Source: Verrucomicrobiia bacterium (GTDB lineage: Bacteria; Verrucomicrobiota; Verrucomicrobiia; Palsa-1439). Taken from it: 64,000 nucleotides of DNA. Positions 33,432 to 42,841 of the stretch are shown here, piece by piece. Under the pieces are notes generated by a model that did not search any database, was not told the DNA's origin, and saw only the letters and a program-made list of their open reading frames with translations. The position numbers and the translations under genes were made by a program. Positions within the stretch are counted from its first letter, which is position 1, and the number at the start of each line of letters is the position of its first letter. The DNA lies in contig JAJVHY010000018.1 of NCBI GenBank assembly GCA_022072455.1, forward strand, positions 24,294 to 88,293, given 5' to 3'.

Positions 33432-34061
33432 ATGTTGACCATCATGCGCCAAGGAGGGCCGTTGATGTGGTTGATCCTGCTCAACGGGATCATTGCCGCC
33501 CTGATCTATCTGGAAAAGTGGTTTCACTTTCATCGCGCCCACATCAACACCTCGGATTTTCTCAACGGCATCCGCAATGCCCTCAAACGTGGCAACGTCA
33601 TCGAATCCATCGCGCTCTGTGATGAAACGCCCGGCCCCGTCGCCGAAGTCGTCAAGGCTGGCATCACCAATCGCGATCGGCCGCGCGAAGAAATCCGTGA
33701 GGCGATGGATGACGCCGCGCGCGTGGAAATCGCCCGGCTCGAACGTCGGTTGGTAGTCCTCGCCACCATCGCGCAAATCACGCCGTTGCTCGGTTTTCTT
33801 GGGACCGTCTTCGGGATGATCAGCATGTTCAAAGTCATCCAGCTCCAGCAACTCCCCAGTCCCGGCCAACTGGCCGGCGGCGTTTGGGAAGCGCTTTTGA
33901 CAACGGCTGGCGGTCTGGTTGTCGCCGTGCCGGCGTACGTCGCGTATAACTACCTCACGAGCCGCGTGCAGAACATTGTCCTCGATATGGAACGCGCCGC
34001 CAACGAGATGATCAGTTTCCTCTCCCGCAAAGACAACGGCAACGGCGAGCCGGTGAAATGA
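33432..34061 (+). CDS. MotA/TolQ/ExbB proton channel family protein
   Basis: A 209-residue inner-membrane protein. It has three hydrophobic segments: one near the N-terminus (GPLMWLILLNGIIAALIYLE) and two in the conserved channel block (ITPLLGFLGTVFGMISMF and LLTTAGGLVVAVPAYVAYNY). The pattern LLGFLGTVxGM with a following A-LxTTxxGLxxAxP is diagnostic of ExbB/TolQ proteins, which use proton flow to drive TonB- or Tol-type work. It overlaps the ExbD-like gene by 4 bp. Confidence 0.94.
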   Translation: MLTIMRQGGPLMWLILLNGIIAALIYLEKWFHFHRAHINTSDFLNGIRNALKRGNVIESIALCDETPGPVAEVVKAGITNRDRPREEIREAMDDAARVEIARLERRLVVLATIAQITPLLGFLGTVFGMISMFKVIQLQQLPSPGQLAGGVWEALLTTAGGLVVAVPAYVAYNYLTSRVQNIVLDMERAANEMISFLSRKDNGNGEPVK

Positions 34062-34480
34062 CGTTCAAAACCCATGTGTCCATCGCCAACGGCCGCATCG
34101 ACCCCGCGCCGATGGTGGACATCGTGTTCCTGCTGCTGATTTTTCTCGTGTTGAGTTCCCCGTTCGTCCTGCAACCCGGCTACGGCCTCGTCGAGTTGCC
34201 GACTGGCAAAGGCGATGTTGCGACGTTGCAGGAATTGGTGCTGAGCGTCTCCCGCGACAATGTGATCCACTTCAATGCCCAACTCGTGACGCTCGACAAA
34301 TTGCCGGACCACCTGCGCCGGGCCGCGCGCGAAGCCCGTAACGCCAGCCTCGTCGTCAAGATCGACCGGCAAGTCTCCTACGAGACCATTAACAAAATCT
34401 TTGCGATCGCATTCGACGCCGGCATCGCGACCGTCAATTTGGCGACTCGGCCCGCCGTCCCGGTCGTCCCCGAGAAGTGA
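34058..34480 (+). CDS. ExbD/TolR family biopolymer transport protein
   Basis: 140 residues. A single N-terminal transmembrane helix follows PAPMVDIVFLLLIFLVLSSP, in which the Asp of MVDIVF is the conserved proton-carrying residue of ExbD/TolR. The periplasmic domain includes DKLPDHLRRAAREA and KIDRQVSYETINKIFAIAFD, the usual family fold. It lies in an operon ExbB-ExbD-TonB-like with 4-bp overlap at its start. Confidence 0.93.
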   Translation: MTFKTHVSIANGRIDPAPMVDIVFLLLIFLVLSSPFVLQPGYGLVELPTGKGDVATLQELVLSVSRDNVIHFNAQLVTLDKLPDHLRRAAREARNASLVVKIDRQVSYETINKIFAIAFDAGIATVNLATRPAVPVVPEK

Positions 34481-34484
34481 CGTC

Positions 34485-35234
34485 ATGGCGTTGCCCCGCT
34501 TTCGCGTGACTGAGCGGCAGGTGTTGATGGCCTTGATGGGGGCGACCGTGCTCGCCGTTGCCAGCGCGATTTTGGGCAGTGGATTCTTTACCGGCAGCGG
34601 TCAGAAACTCGAACCGGTCACCAGCGCCAACATCCGCTGGGGCCGCGACCCCGAAGGCATCCGGCAAGTCTTGGCGGAATATTTTGATCCAAGCTTGATG
34701 TCGTTACCCAGTCCGTTCGGTTTCTCGCGTGGGCCGTGGGAACACTTGGCCCCGCCGGTAGCCAGCCGCTATCAGCCAGTCATCCCGGCCGCGTTTCTGG
34801 GTAACCCTGGCCCCGGCCTTGTCCCGGCGTTGTTGCCGCCGCCGGTGTTGGCGACAGTCGTTCTGGCTGGTTTGGAGCGCCCCGCGCTGCCAGATCTGAC
34901 CGAAGCGGCGGTGCAAGTCAACGGTCCGGTCATCACCAACTCGGTGATTCAATTGGGTGGGGAATTGGCCGGCAGGCGTCTGCTTCACTTGCCGGCGATT
35001 CCGTTGGCGCCGGCCACGTTGGCTGTGCGCCGGTCGTTAGTGATGCTGGCCGTTGATCCGGCTGGGCGGGTGCAACACGCGATCTTGGAGCGCGGCTGTG
35101 GCAGCGAAGCGCTCGATACCGCAGCGGTCGAGTTGACCCGGCAACTGCGGTTTGAGCCAGAGGCCAGCGCGGATGCGTTGGCATTGACGTGGGGGACGGC
35201 GCGGTTCAGTTGGGCGTATGCGGCCGGGAATTGA
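34485..35234 (+). CDS. TonB-like energy transducer
   Basis: A 249-residue protein from the ATG at 34485, five bases after the ExbD-like stop. One N-terminal transmembrane helix (QVLMALMGATVLAVASAILG) is followed by a Pro-containing linker of low complexity. The C-terminal domain of about 75 residues (RRSLVMLAVDPAGRVQHAIL, then GCGSEALDTAAVELTRQLRF) fits the TonB fold, in which VxxDxxGxVxxAxxxxxSGxxxLDxAAxxxxxxxxF is typical. Gene order supports this strongly. No TonB-dependent receptor is in the window. Confidence 0.8.
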   Translation: MALPRFRVTERQVLMALMGATVLAVASAILGSGFFTGSGQKLEPVTSANIRWGRDPEGIRQVLAEYFDPSLMSLPSPFGFSRGPWEHLAPPVASRYQPVIPAAFLGNPGPGLVPALLPPPVLATVVLAGLERPALPDLTEAAVQVNGPVITNSVIQLGGELAGRRLLHLPAIPLAPATLAVRRSLVMLAVDPAGRVQHAILERGCGSEALDTAAVELTRQLRFEPEASADALALTWGTARFSWAYAAGN

Positions 35235-35325
35235 AATGGTTATTGTCACCGGGAAAGCGAGTCGCTAAAAGTAGTCGCAGGCGAGTTGAATAATTTCAGT
35301 CGGTAACTCAGGAGAAATTCTATCT

Positions 35326-36489
35326 ATGGGCATGTGGATTGGACGAAATCGAAAAGCGCGAGTCACCTATGGGTTTGATGATATCGCGTTGGTTCCCGGT
35401 GACGTGACACTCAACCCGAATGAAGTGGACACGAGTTTCCAACTCGGCAAACACAGAATCATGGTGCCGATTCTGGCCAGCGCCATGGATGGCGTGGTGG
35501 ATGTGAAGTTTGCCGTCGAGATGGGCAAACTTGGCGGCGTCGCGGTGCTGAACCTCGAAGGGGTGCAGACGCGCTATAAAGATCCCGCTGAAGTCCTCGA
35601 TAAAATCGCCAGCGCCTCGAAGGAAGAAGCGACCCATCTTGTCCAGCAACTTTACACGGAGCCGATTCAGGAAAAACTGATTGCACAGCGCGTGCGGGAA
35701 ATTAAAAAAGCCGGCGTGGTCTGCGCCGTCAGTTCGATCCCGCAAAAGGCCGAGAAATACGGCGCGATTGCGCAAGCGGCCGGCTGCGACATCTTCGTGG
35801 TGCAATCCACCGTTTCCACCGTTCGCCATCTTTCGACGGAGTACAAGACACTCGACATCGCCGGGTTCTGTAAACGAATGAAGATTCCGGTGGTCGTCGG
35901 CAATACCGTGACGTATTCGGCGACGTTGGAGTTGATGCAGGCTGGTCCGTCAGCGGTACTTGTTGGTGTTGGCCCCGGGGCTGCCTGCACTTCGCGAGGT
36001 GTTCTTGGTTTGGGCGTCCCGCAAGTCACGGCAACAACTGATTGCGCCGCGGCCCGCGATTACTATTTCAAACAGACCGGCCGGTATGTTCCGATCATTA
36101 CCGATGGCGGGATGAGCAAGGGCGGCGATATTTGCAAGGCGTTCGCCTGCGGCGCCGATGCCGTCATGATTGGCAGCGCATTTGCCCGCACGAAGGAAGC
36201 ACCCGGTCGTGGTTTCCACTGGGGCATGGCCACGCCGCATGCCAACCTGCCGCGCGGTACCCGCATCAAAGTCGGCGTAACGGGTTCGCTCAAACAGATC
36301 CTCTACGGCCCGGCCGAGCTTGATGACGGCTCCCAAAATCTGATGGGCGCATTGGCCACCTGCATGGGTTGCGTCGGTAAGAAAAACATCCGCGAATTCC
36401 AAGAGACCGAGATCATCATTGCTCCCGCCATCAAGACCGAAGGCAAAGTCTTCCAGACCGCCCAAGGTGTCGGGATGGGGATGAAGTGA
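35326..36489 (+). CDS. GuaB3-type IMP dehydrogenase family protein
   Basis: A 387-residue (beta/alpha)8 enzyme without the CBS domains that canonical GuaB carries. It follows the GuaB3 family closely: IGRNRKARVTYGFDDIALVP, LASAMDGVVDVKFAVEMGKL, the active-site loop VGVGPGAACTSRGVLGLGVP with its catalytic Cys, IITDGGMSKGGDICKAFACG, and GRGFHWGMATPHANLPRGT. The ending TEGKVFQTAQGVGMGMK is also typical. AGGAGA precedes the ATG. It sits 72 bp before guaA, so it probably supplies XMP as the local IMP dehydrogenase. Whether a canonical guaB exists elsewhere is unknown. Confidence 0.88.
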   Translation: MGMWIGRNRKARVTYGFDDIALVPGDVTLNPNEVDTSFQLGKHRIMVPILASAMDGVVDVKFAVEMGKLGGVAVLNLEGVQTRYKDPAEVLDKIASASKEEATHLVQQLYTEPIQEKLIAQRVREIKKAGVVCAVSSIPQKAEKYGAIAQAAGCDIFVVQSTVSTVRHLSTEYKTLDIAGFCKRMKIPVVVGNTVTYSATLELMQAGPSAVLVGVGPGAACTSRGVLGLGVPQVTATTDCAAARDYYFKQTGRYVPIITDGGMSKGGDICKAFACGADAVMIGSAFARTKEAPGRGFHWGMATPHANLPRGTRIKVGVTGSLKQILYGPAELDDGSQNLMGALATCMGCVGKKNIREFQETEIIIAPAIKTEGKVFQTAQGVGMGMK

Positions 36490-36561
36490 CAGTGATCGCG
36501 ACTCAGCGGATCAATCCTTAAGTCAGATTCCCAACCTGTTAATCCCGTTAAGGCCTCTCAA

Positions 36562-38091
36562 GTGGAACAAATTGTCATTCTCGACTTCGGCTCGCAATAC
36601 ACGCAGGTCATTGCCCGGCGCATCCGGGAATGTCAGGTGTTCTCCGCGATTCTACGCTGCGACACGCCAGCCAAAGAACTCGCCAAGCTGCCCCTCAGGG
36701 GCATCATCCTCAGCGGTGGCCCGGCCAGCGTTTACGCCAAGGGCGCGCCGCAGTGTGATCCCGGCATCTGGCAACTCGGCGTGCCGGTGCTCGGTATCTG
36801 TTACGGCATGCAGTTGATGGCCCACCAACTCGGCGGCAAGGTCGAGCCGGGCGACAAACGCGAGTTCGGCCACGCCGAGATCAACATCACCACTGACTCC
36901 ACTCTCTTCCGCGAGATGTTGTACGAGCAAAAAGTCTGGATGAGTCACGGCGACAAAGTCACCAAGTTGCCCAAAGGTTTTCAAACCGTCGCGAAATCCG
37001 GTAACTCGCCGTACGCGGCGATTGCGCGCGACCAGTTCTTCGGCATTCAGTTCCATCCCGAAGTTCACCACACGCCCAACGGCAAGCAGATCATCTCCAA
37101 CTTCGTCCACGGCATCTGCGGTTGCGGCCGGAACTGGACGATGAAATCGTTCATTGAACACAGCATTGCCGAGATTCGCGCGACCGTCGGCAAAGAACGC
37201 GTGTTGCTCGGCTTGTCCGGGGGAGTGGACTCCAGCGTTGCCGCCGCGCTCATTCATAAAGCCATCGGCGACCAACTCCTCTGCGTCTTCGTGGACAACG
37301 GCCTCATCCGCAAAGGCGAACGTGAAGGAGTCGAGAAACTCTTTGCCGGCGGCCTCGGCATCCGGCTCCAAACCGAAGACGCCAGCAAGGTCTTTCTCAA
37401 CCGATTAAAGGGCGTCACCAACCCTGAGCGCAAACGCAAGATCATCGGCCGCACCTTCGTTGAAGTCTTCGACAAAGCCGCCAAACGCGCCGGCAAGTTC
37501 AAGTTCCTCGGGCAGGGCACAACGTACCCCGACGTCATCGAAAGCATTCCGATCGCCGGCAATCCGGCGGCCTTGATCAAGAGCCATCACAACGTCGGCG
37601 GCTTGCCGAAGCGGATGAAGTTCCAACTGCTGGAACCGATGCGCGCGCTCTTCAAAGATGAAGTCCGCGAAGTCGGCACCCAACTCGGGTTGCCGAAAGA
37701 AATGGTCTGGCGGCAACCGTTCCCCGGCCCCGGTCTCGCCGTTCGCATCCTCGGCGCGATCACTCCCGAACGCCTCGCGATCACCCGCGAAGCCGACTGG
37801 ATCGTCATCGATGAAATGAAGAAGGCCGGCATCTACTACAAAGTCTGGCAGACCTTCGCCGTGCTCCTCCCAGTCAAAACGGTCGGCGTCATGGGCGACG
37901 AACGCACCTACGACAACGTCATCGCGATCCGCGCCGTCGAAAGCGTCGACGGCATGACGGCCGACTGGGTCCGCCTGCCGTATGATTTACTGGCAAAACT
38001 ATCGACGCGCATCATCAACGAAGTCAAAGGGGTCAACCGCGTCTGCCTCGACATCTCCAGCAAACCGCCCAGCACCATCGAGTGGGAGTAG
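36562..38091 (+). CDS. guaA: GMP synthase (glutamine-hydrolysing)
   Basis: A 509-residue enzyme that aminates XMP to GMP. The N-terminal glutaminase domain has [17 protein letters not shown] (nucleophile Cys) and the later [12 protein letters not shown] (His and Glu of the triad). The ATP pyrophosphatase domain has the P-loop [17 protein letters not shown]. The dimerisation domain ends [15 protein letters not shown]. The start is a GTG at 36562 giving [20 protein letters not shown], the usual N-terminus. It follows GuaB3 on the same strand. Confidence 0.98.
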   Translation: MEQIVILDFGSQYTQVIARRIRECQVFSAILRCDTPAKELAKLPLRGIILSGGPASVYAKGAPQCDPGIWQLGVPVLGICYGMQLMAHQLGGKVEPGDKREFGHAEINITTDSTLFREMLYEQKVWMSHGDKVTKLPKGFQTVAKSGNSPYAAIARDQFFGIQFHPEVHHTPNGKQIISNFVHGICGCGRNWTMKSFIEHSIAEIRATVGKERVLLGLSGGVDSSVAAALIHKAIGDQLLCVFVDNGLIRKGEREGVEKLFAGGLGIRLQTEDASKVFLNRLKGVTNPERKRKIIGRTFVEVFDKAAKRAGKFKFLGQGTTYPDVIESIPIAGNPAALIKSHHNVGGLPKRMKFQLLEPMRALFKDEVREVGTQLGLPKEMVWRQPFPGPGLAVRILGAITPERLAITREADWIVIDEMKKAGIYYKVWQTFAVLLPVKTVGVMGDERTYDNVIAIRAVESVDGMTADWVRLPYDLLAKLSTRIINEVKGVNRVCLDISSKPPSTIEWE

Positions 38092-38095
38092 CGCC

Positions 38096-38821
38096 ATGGC
38101 GCCAGTTGAATACTACCACCTGGACGCCTTCAACCAGACCCAGGGCCCGTTCACCCACGCGGAGCTGGAGCAAATTCTCCGTCACGGTGATGTCCTAGTC
38201 TGGCATACCGGCCTCAAGGATTGGACCTTGGCCAGCCAGTTACCGGGCTTCAGCCCGGCCGGCGCGGCGCTCAATCCAGCGTTGATCCACGAAATGCTCA
38301 CCCTTTGCACGCACATCTTGGCCGACGGCCTGGTGCTCGAGGATGAAGCGCGGGAATTGAACGCGTGGATCATGCGGCATAGCAATATTGCCGGCCATTG
38401 GCCCGGTAACGTGCTCGCCCACCGCTTGCGCAGCATTTTCCTGGACGGCCTCGTCACCGCCAGCGAGCGCCACGAACTCAGCACGCTCCTCAAAGACATC
38501 CTCCGCGCCAAACCAGATCCGGCCAAAGCCGCGGCGACGGCGATTCACCTGCCGGTGGATGTTCCTCCGCCGGTTGTCGAGTTTCCTGGTCGCAGTTTCT
38601 GTTTTGCCGGGCGCTTTCTCTATGGCACACCAGCGCGTTGTCAGCTTGCCGTCATGGAACGCCGCGGCATCTTCCATGACCAACCGGTCTGGAACACGCA
38701 CTACTACGTTGTCGGCACCCTCGATATCCACCCGCGGATCGTCAAACAAATCGATTTGGTGAAACGGCATGGCGGCCATGCCAAAATCATCACTGAAGAA
38801 CACTGGGCCGCGCATCTCTAA
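38096..38821 (+). CDS. GYF-like domain plus BRCT domain protein
   Basis: A 241-residue protein from the ATG at 38096, four bases after the guaA stop. Residues about 3-55 look like a GYF_2 domain (YYHLDAFNQTQGPFTHAELE and WHTGLKDWTLASQLPGF), known in bacteria as a peptide-binding module. A helical segment follows (about 60-145). The last 75 residues resemble a BRCT domain: FPGRSFCFAGRFLYGTPARC, AVMERRGIFH, and HYYVVGTLDIHP, close to the BRCT of NAD-dependent DNA ligases. A GYF-BRCT fusion suggests an adaptor. Its function is unknown. Confidence 0.65.
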   Translation: MAPVEYYHLDAFNQTQGPFTHAELEQILRHGDVLVWHTGLKDWTLASQLPGFSPAGAALNPALIHEMLTLCTHILADGLVLEDEARELNAWIMRHSNIAGHWPGNVLAHRLRSIFLDGLVTASERHELSTLLKDILRAKPDPAKAAATAIHLPVDVPPPVVEFPGRSFCFAGRFLYGTPARCQLAVMERRGIFHDQPVWNTHYYVVGTLDIHPRIVKQIDLVKRHGGHAKIITEEHWAAHL

Positions 38822-38849
38822 ATGCCGCTCCGCAAGCGGGAGATCGGCT

Positions 38850-39725
38850 CTATCCTGATTGCGTGAGCAGACTCCGGGTGTGTTCCTGCAACCCAGCCGT
38901 GATGGGGGTGGCCGGCATCGTCAAACCAGCTTGCCGCAGTTTGCCCAGATCGTAAATCCGGTGGCACAGGAATGGCGAGACTTCCTGCATTGAGACGGCG
39001 GTAACTCGCAGTTCAACCCCCAAAACTTCCGCAACGATCCGGTAATACTCGCGGGATTCGATGATGTCCGGACCCGCGCAGTTGAAGATTTGCCGGTGGG
39101 TGGTCGCCTTGCCGGCGATGCTAAGGATGAGCATGGCGAGGTCGCGGACGTGAATTGGTTGTTGCCGGAAAAGACCGCCGCCGACGAGGCGCAGGGGCTG
39201 ACCGGAGCGCAGTGTGTCGAGCAGTTGGGGATCGCGCCCATGCTCCGGCAGGCAGCCAAGCAGCGAACCGGGGCCGTAGATGTGACAGGGCCGCAAAATC
39301 GTCCATGAATTGTCCGAGTTCAGGAACTCCAATTCGCACTGGCGTTTGTCGCCGCCGTAATCAGCGGTCACGTAATGGGCTGGTTCTTCCGGTTGTGGGA
39401 GCTGACGCCGCGTCGGGTCGTAAACGAAGTCCGTCGAGATAAAAACCAATTGTCGGGCGCGCGGCGCGAAAACGGCAATGTCTTGCCGGGCATCGGCCGG
39501 CTTGAACCCGATGCAATCCACGGCTAAATCCCAGTCGGTCTGGGTTGAAGCGAGCACCCGTTCAACTGCCGCGGGATCCTGCCGGTCGGCGACCAGCGCT
39601 GTGACACCCGGCAGCGCAGGGCGTTGGCCGCGGGTGAGCGTCCACACTTGATGGCCAGCCCCGCGGGCAACCCGGGCCAAGGTGCCGCTGACAAATCCGC
39701 TGCCACCAATGACCAGGAGTTTCAT
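38850..39725 (-). CDS. NAD-dependent epimerase/dehydratase (SDR) family protein
   Basis: A 291-residue extended-SDR protein from the ATG at 39725. The nucleotide-binding start is MKLLVIGGSGFVSGTLARVA (GGxGFxG). LVFISTDFVYDP carries the catalytic Ser/Thr strand, VTADYGGDKRQCE the YxxxK-like pair, and ILRPCHIYGPGSLLGCLPEH the later substrate loop. It probably works on a nucleotide sugar or related sugar; the substrate is unknown. It stands alone, convergent with the GYF-BRCT gene and divergent from hisD. Confidence 0.85.
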   Translation of the reverse strand: MKLLVIGGSGFVSGTLARVARGAGHQVWTLTRGQRPALPGVTALVADRQDPAAVERVLASTQTDWDLAVDCIGFKPADARQDIAVFAPRARQLVFISTDFVYDPTRRQLPQPEEPAHYVTADYGGDKRQCELEFLNSDNSWTILRPCHIYGPGSLLGCLPEHGRDPQLLDTLRSGQPLRLVGGGLFRQQPIHVRDLAMLILSIAGKATTHRQIFNCAGPDIIESREYYRIVAEVLGVELRVTAVSMQEVSPFLCHRIYDLGKLRQAGLTMPATPITAGLQEHTRSLLTQSG

Positions 39726-39794
39726 ACCGGAACGCAACGTAACAGGTCGCGCCGGGCTTGCACAGACCGAAGCGGGTTCGGTAGGATGTCGGCA

Positions 39795-41054
39795 ATGAGA
39801 GTTTTCCGGTACGATCAGAAAGATTTTGTAGTCGCCGTGGCACAGGCAAGCGCCGCGTCCAGTTTGTTTGATGCAGCGATTGATGAACGAGTGCGCGCCA
39901 TCATTGCGGACGTGCGCGCCCGTGGCGACACGGCGCTTGTTGAATTGACCGAACGCTTCGACAAGGTGCGCCCCACGCAATTCCGCGTCACCGATCCAAC
40001 ACCCGACGTGTCGGCGGATTTGAAACGGGCGATTGCCGTGGCGCACAAAAACGTCGCGGACTTCGCCAAGAAATCCAGGCGGCGCAATTGGGCGATGAAG
40101 AACGCCCAGGGCGCGTCCGTCGGTGAAAAATTCGAGGGTTTTGCCCGCGTGGGTATTTACATTCCCGGCGGCAAGGCGCCGTTGGTCTCGACGGTGTTGA
40201 TGACGGTAACATTGGCGAAGGTGGCCGGGTGCAAGGAGATTGTCGTTTGCACGCCGCCGCCGATTAATCCGCAAATCTTATATGCCTGCCGGAAGGCGGG
40301 CGCGACCGAGATTTATCAACTCGGCGGTGCCCAAGCCATCGCCGCTTTGGCGCTGGGGACCGGCGCGGTCAAGCAAGTGCAGAAAATTTTCGGCCCCGGT
40401 AACGCCTACGTTGTGGCCGCGAAACGGCTGCTGTTTGGCAATGTGGCGATTGATCTCTTGCCGGGGCCGAGCGAGGTGTTGATCGTTGCCGACGACTCCG
40501 CGAACCCGTCCTTCATTGCTGCCGATATGCTCGCCCAGGCCGAGCATGGCAGTGGCGATGAACGCGTGTGGCTCGTGACGACTTCCGAGCAAATTTTGCT
40601 GGAGACTCAGGCGGAGATTGACCGGCAGTTGCCGGCGTGCGCGCGGAGGGAGTTCATCGAAAAGGCGCTCGATCACGCCGGCGTGGCGGTGTTGGTGAAA
40701 GATTTGAAACAGGCGGTCGCAATTGCGAATGACTTCGCGCCGGAACACTGCGAGCTGATGACCAAGAACAATCCAACGCTGGCCATTCAGATCAAGACTG
40801 CCGGCGCGATCTTCCTCGGCAACTATTCGCCGACGGTGACCGGCGATTACGTCGCGGGGCCGAGTCACACGTTGCCGACCGGGGGGGCAGGGAAGGCGTT
40901 TGCCGGTTTGACGGTGGATCAGTTTCAGCGGCGGACGAGCGTTGTGGAATATTCTGCGAAGGCATTGGCGAGAACGCTGCCGGCAATCGAGACGTTTGGC
41001 GCGGTCGAGGGACTCGACGCGCACGCCAAATCCGCGCGCATCCGCCGGCCATGA
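39795..41054 (+). CDS. hisD: Histidinol dehydrogenase
   Basis: A 419-residue zinc enzyme that catalyses the last two oxidations of histidine synthesis. Signatures are RVGIYIPGGKAPLVSTVLMT, YQLGGAQAIAALALGT, GPGNAYVVAAKRLLFG, LLPGPSEVLIVADDSANP and the metal/active-site region DMLAQAEHGSGD. HxxxLPT appears as GPSHTLPTGGAGKAFAGLTV. The ATG at 39795 is chosen; an in-frame ATG lies nine bases upstream. Its stop overlaps the hisC start by 4 bp, forming hisD-hisC-hisB. Confidence 0.97.
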   Translation: MRVFRYDQKDFVVAVAQASAASSLFDAAIDERVRAIIADVRARGDTALVELTERFDKVRPTQFRVTDPTPDVSADLKRAIAVAHKNVADFAKKSRRRNWAMKNAQGASVGEKFEGFARVGIYIPGGKAPLVSTVLMTVTLAKVAGCKEIVVCTPPPINPQILYACRKAGATEIYQLGGAQAIAALALGTGAVKQVQKIFGPGNAYVVAAKRLLFGNVAIDLLPGPSEVLIVADDSANPSFIAADMLAQAEHGSGDERVWLVTTSEQILLETQAEIDRQLPACARREFIEKALDHAGVAVLVKDLKQAVAIANDFAPEHCELMTKNNPTLAIQIKTAGAIFLGNYSPTVTGDYVAGPSHTLPTGGAGKAFAGLTVDQFQRRTSVVEYSAKALARTLPAIETFGAVEGLDAHAKSARIRRP

Positions 41055-42097
41055 GTTACATCCGGCCCAATATCGACCAGATGCACGGGTACGTCCCCGG
41101 CGAGCAACCGCAGGTGCCGGGGCTGATCAAACTTAATACCAACGAGAATCCCTACCCACCGGCGCCGGCGGTTCTTGCCGCCATTCGCAGCGCAGTGGAT
41201 GGCCGGCTGCGGTTGTACCCTGATCCGACCGCCAGCGGTCTCCGGCAAAAGCTCGCGGCCCGGTACGGCTTCGCCGCGGACCAGTTCATCGCCGGTAACG
41301 GATGTGACGACATTTTAAATCTGTGTGTGCGGGCCTTCTGTGGGGAAGGCGACCGGCTGGCGTATTGTCAGCCAAGTTATTCGCTTTACCCGGTCTTGGC
41401 GGAAATCCAGGGCGCGAAAACGGTTGCGATTCCGCTCGATGAGGATTTCCAGATTGGGAAATTGCCGAAGCTTGGCGATGTTCGGCTCGCTTTGATTACG
41501 CAACCGAACGCGCCGAGCGGTGTGTTCTTGCGGAAGCCGGATGTCCAGCGCCTCATCGAAGCCGTGAACGGCGTGGTTGTGATTGACGAAGCCTACGTGG
41601 ATTTTGCCGGTGAGAACTGTCTCGATTTCGTGCGCGAGTACGACAACGTCATCGTCGCCCGGACGCTCTCGAAGGCAGTTTCCTTTGCCGGAATGCGAGT
41701 TGGCTGGGCGGTTGGGCCAATCGCGCTGATCGCGGCTCTCCACAAAGTCCGCGACAGCTACAACGTCAATCGTCTGAGTCAGGTCGGCGCGGAAGCAGCA
41801 CTCGATAATTGGGCTTACTACGAAGCCAACGTCCGCCAAGTTTGTGGAACGCGGGACCGGGTGACGGCGGCATTGGTCAAGCGCGGTTTTGTCGTCCTGC
41901 CGTCGCAGACGAATTTCATTTTCGCAAAGCCGCCCGCGCCGGTAACTGCGAAACGATGGTTCGATGGGTTACGCGAGCGCAAGGTGTTGGTGCGGTGGTG
42001 GGATGCCGCCCGCATCCGCGATTTCGCGCGCGTGAGTATTGGGACCGACGAAGAGATGAACAGTTTTCTGGAGGCCACTTATGAAACGCTCCGCTAG
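41051..42097 (+). CDS. hisC: Histidinol-phosphate aminotransferase
   Basis: A 348-residue PLP enzyme converting imidazole-acetol phosphate to histidinol phosphate. It has LIKLNTNENPYPPAPAV at the start, FIAGNGCDDILNLCVRAFCG, VVIDEAYVDFAGEN and the PLP-lysine segment VARTLSKAVSFAGMRVGWAV. The start overlaps hisD by 4 bp and the end overlaps hisB by 17 bp, so translation is coupled. Confidence 0.96.
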   Translation: MSYIRPNIDQMHGYVPGEQPQVPGLIKLNTNENPYPPAPAVLAAIRSAVDGRLRLYPDPTASGLRQKLAARYGFAADQFIAGNGCDDILNLCVRAFCGEGDRLAYCQPSYSLYPVLAEIQGAKTVAIPLDEDFQIGKLPKLGDVRLALITQPNAPSGVFLRKPDVQRLIEAVNGVVVIDEAYVDFAGENCLDFVREYDNVIVARTLSKAVSFAGMRVGWAVGPIALIAALHKVRDSYNVNRLSQVGAEAALDNWAYYEANVRQVCGTRDRVTAALVKRGFVVLPSQTNFIFAKPPAPVTAKRWFDGLRERKVLVRWWDAARIRDFARVSIGTDEEMNSFLEATYETLR

Positions 42098-42686
42098 CAT
42101 ACACCGGCATACCGCCGAAACTCAGATCGACCTCAAGCTCACCATCGACGGTGCCGGGAAGGCGAGCGTGCAGACCGGGATTCCGTTCTTCAATCACATG
42201 CTGACGCTGCTCGCGAAGCACTCGGTTTGCGATCTCTCGATCAAGGCGGCCGGTGATCTTGATGTCGACGCGCATCATACCGTGGAGGATGTCGGCATCG
42301 CGCTCGGGCACGCGTTCGTGCAAGCGCTTGGCGACAAGCGCGGCATCCGCCGGTACGGCTGGGCGGTGGTGCCGATGGACGAGACATTGGCGCAGTGCCG
42401 GGTGGCGCTCGATTTCAGCAACCGGCCCATTATGGTTTTCACCTGTCCCGGTTGGAAACAAATCGCAAACGTTGAGCTCGGCGGTTTTCGCGTCGGACTG
42501 GTACGCGAGTTCCTTCAGGGCTTCACCAATGAAGCGCGCTGCAATCTACACGTGGATGTGTTGCGTGGCGATGAGCCGCATCACGTCGTCGAAGCGATCT
42601 TCAAGTCGCTGGCGAAAGCATTGGACCATGCCTGCCAGCGCGATCCGCGGGTGAAAGGTTTACCGAGTACGAAGGGCAAGCTGTAA
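42081..42686 (+). CDS. hisB: Imidazoleglycerol-phosphate dehydratase
   Basis: A 201-residue monofunctional enzyme, lacking the phosphatase half found in enterobacterial HisB. Signature blocks are GIPFFNHMLTLLAKHS, DVDAHHTVEDVGIALGHAF and VDVLRGDEPHHVVEAIFKSL, which carry the metal-binding His and Glu residues. It starts inside the hisC end (17-bp overlap). The 155 bp after its stop, up to panD, hold nothing I can identify. Confidence 0.97.
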   Translation: MKRSASIHRHTAETQIDLKLTIDGAGKASVQTGIPFFNHMLTLLAKHSVCDLSIKAAGDLDVDAHHTVEDVGIALGHAFVQALGDKRGIRRYGWAVVPMDETLAQCRVALDFSNRPIMVFTCPGWKQIANVELGGFRVGLVREFLQGFTNEARCNLHVDVLRGDEPHHVVEAIFKSLAKALDHACQRDPRVKGLPSTKGKL

Positions 42687-42841
42687 CTGACTGAACTGAG
42701 CGGTAATGCTGTTGCGGCGGGCTTGCGTTTTCGCGGCCGTCGAGATGCCGGGATTGGAGGGATGTCACCGCGACACCCGTTGCCGACGCTAACCCGAGCA
42801 GCACGCGAGCGGAACGTTGGGAGAGCAGTTTGCAGCCGACT

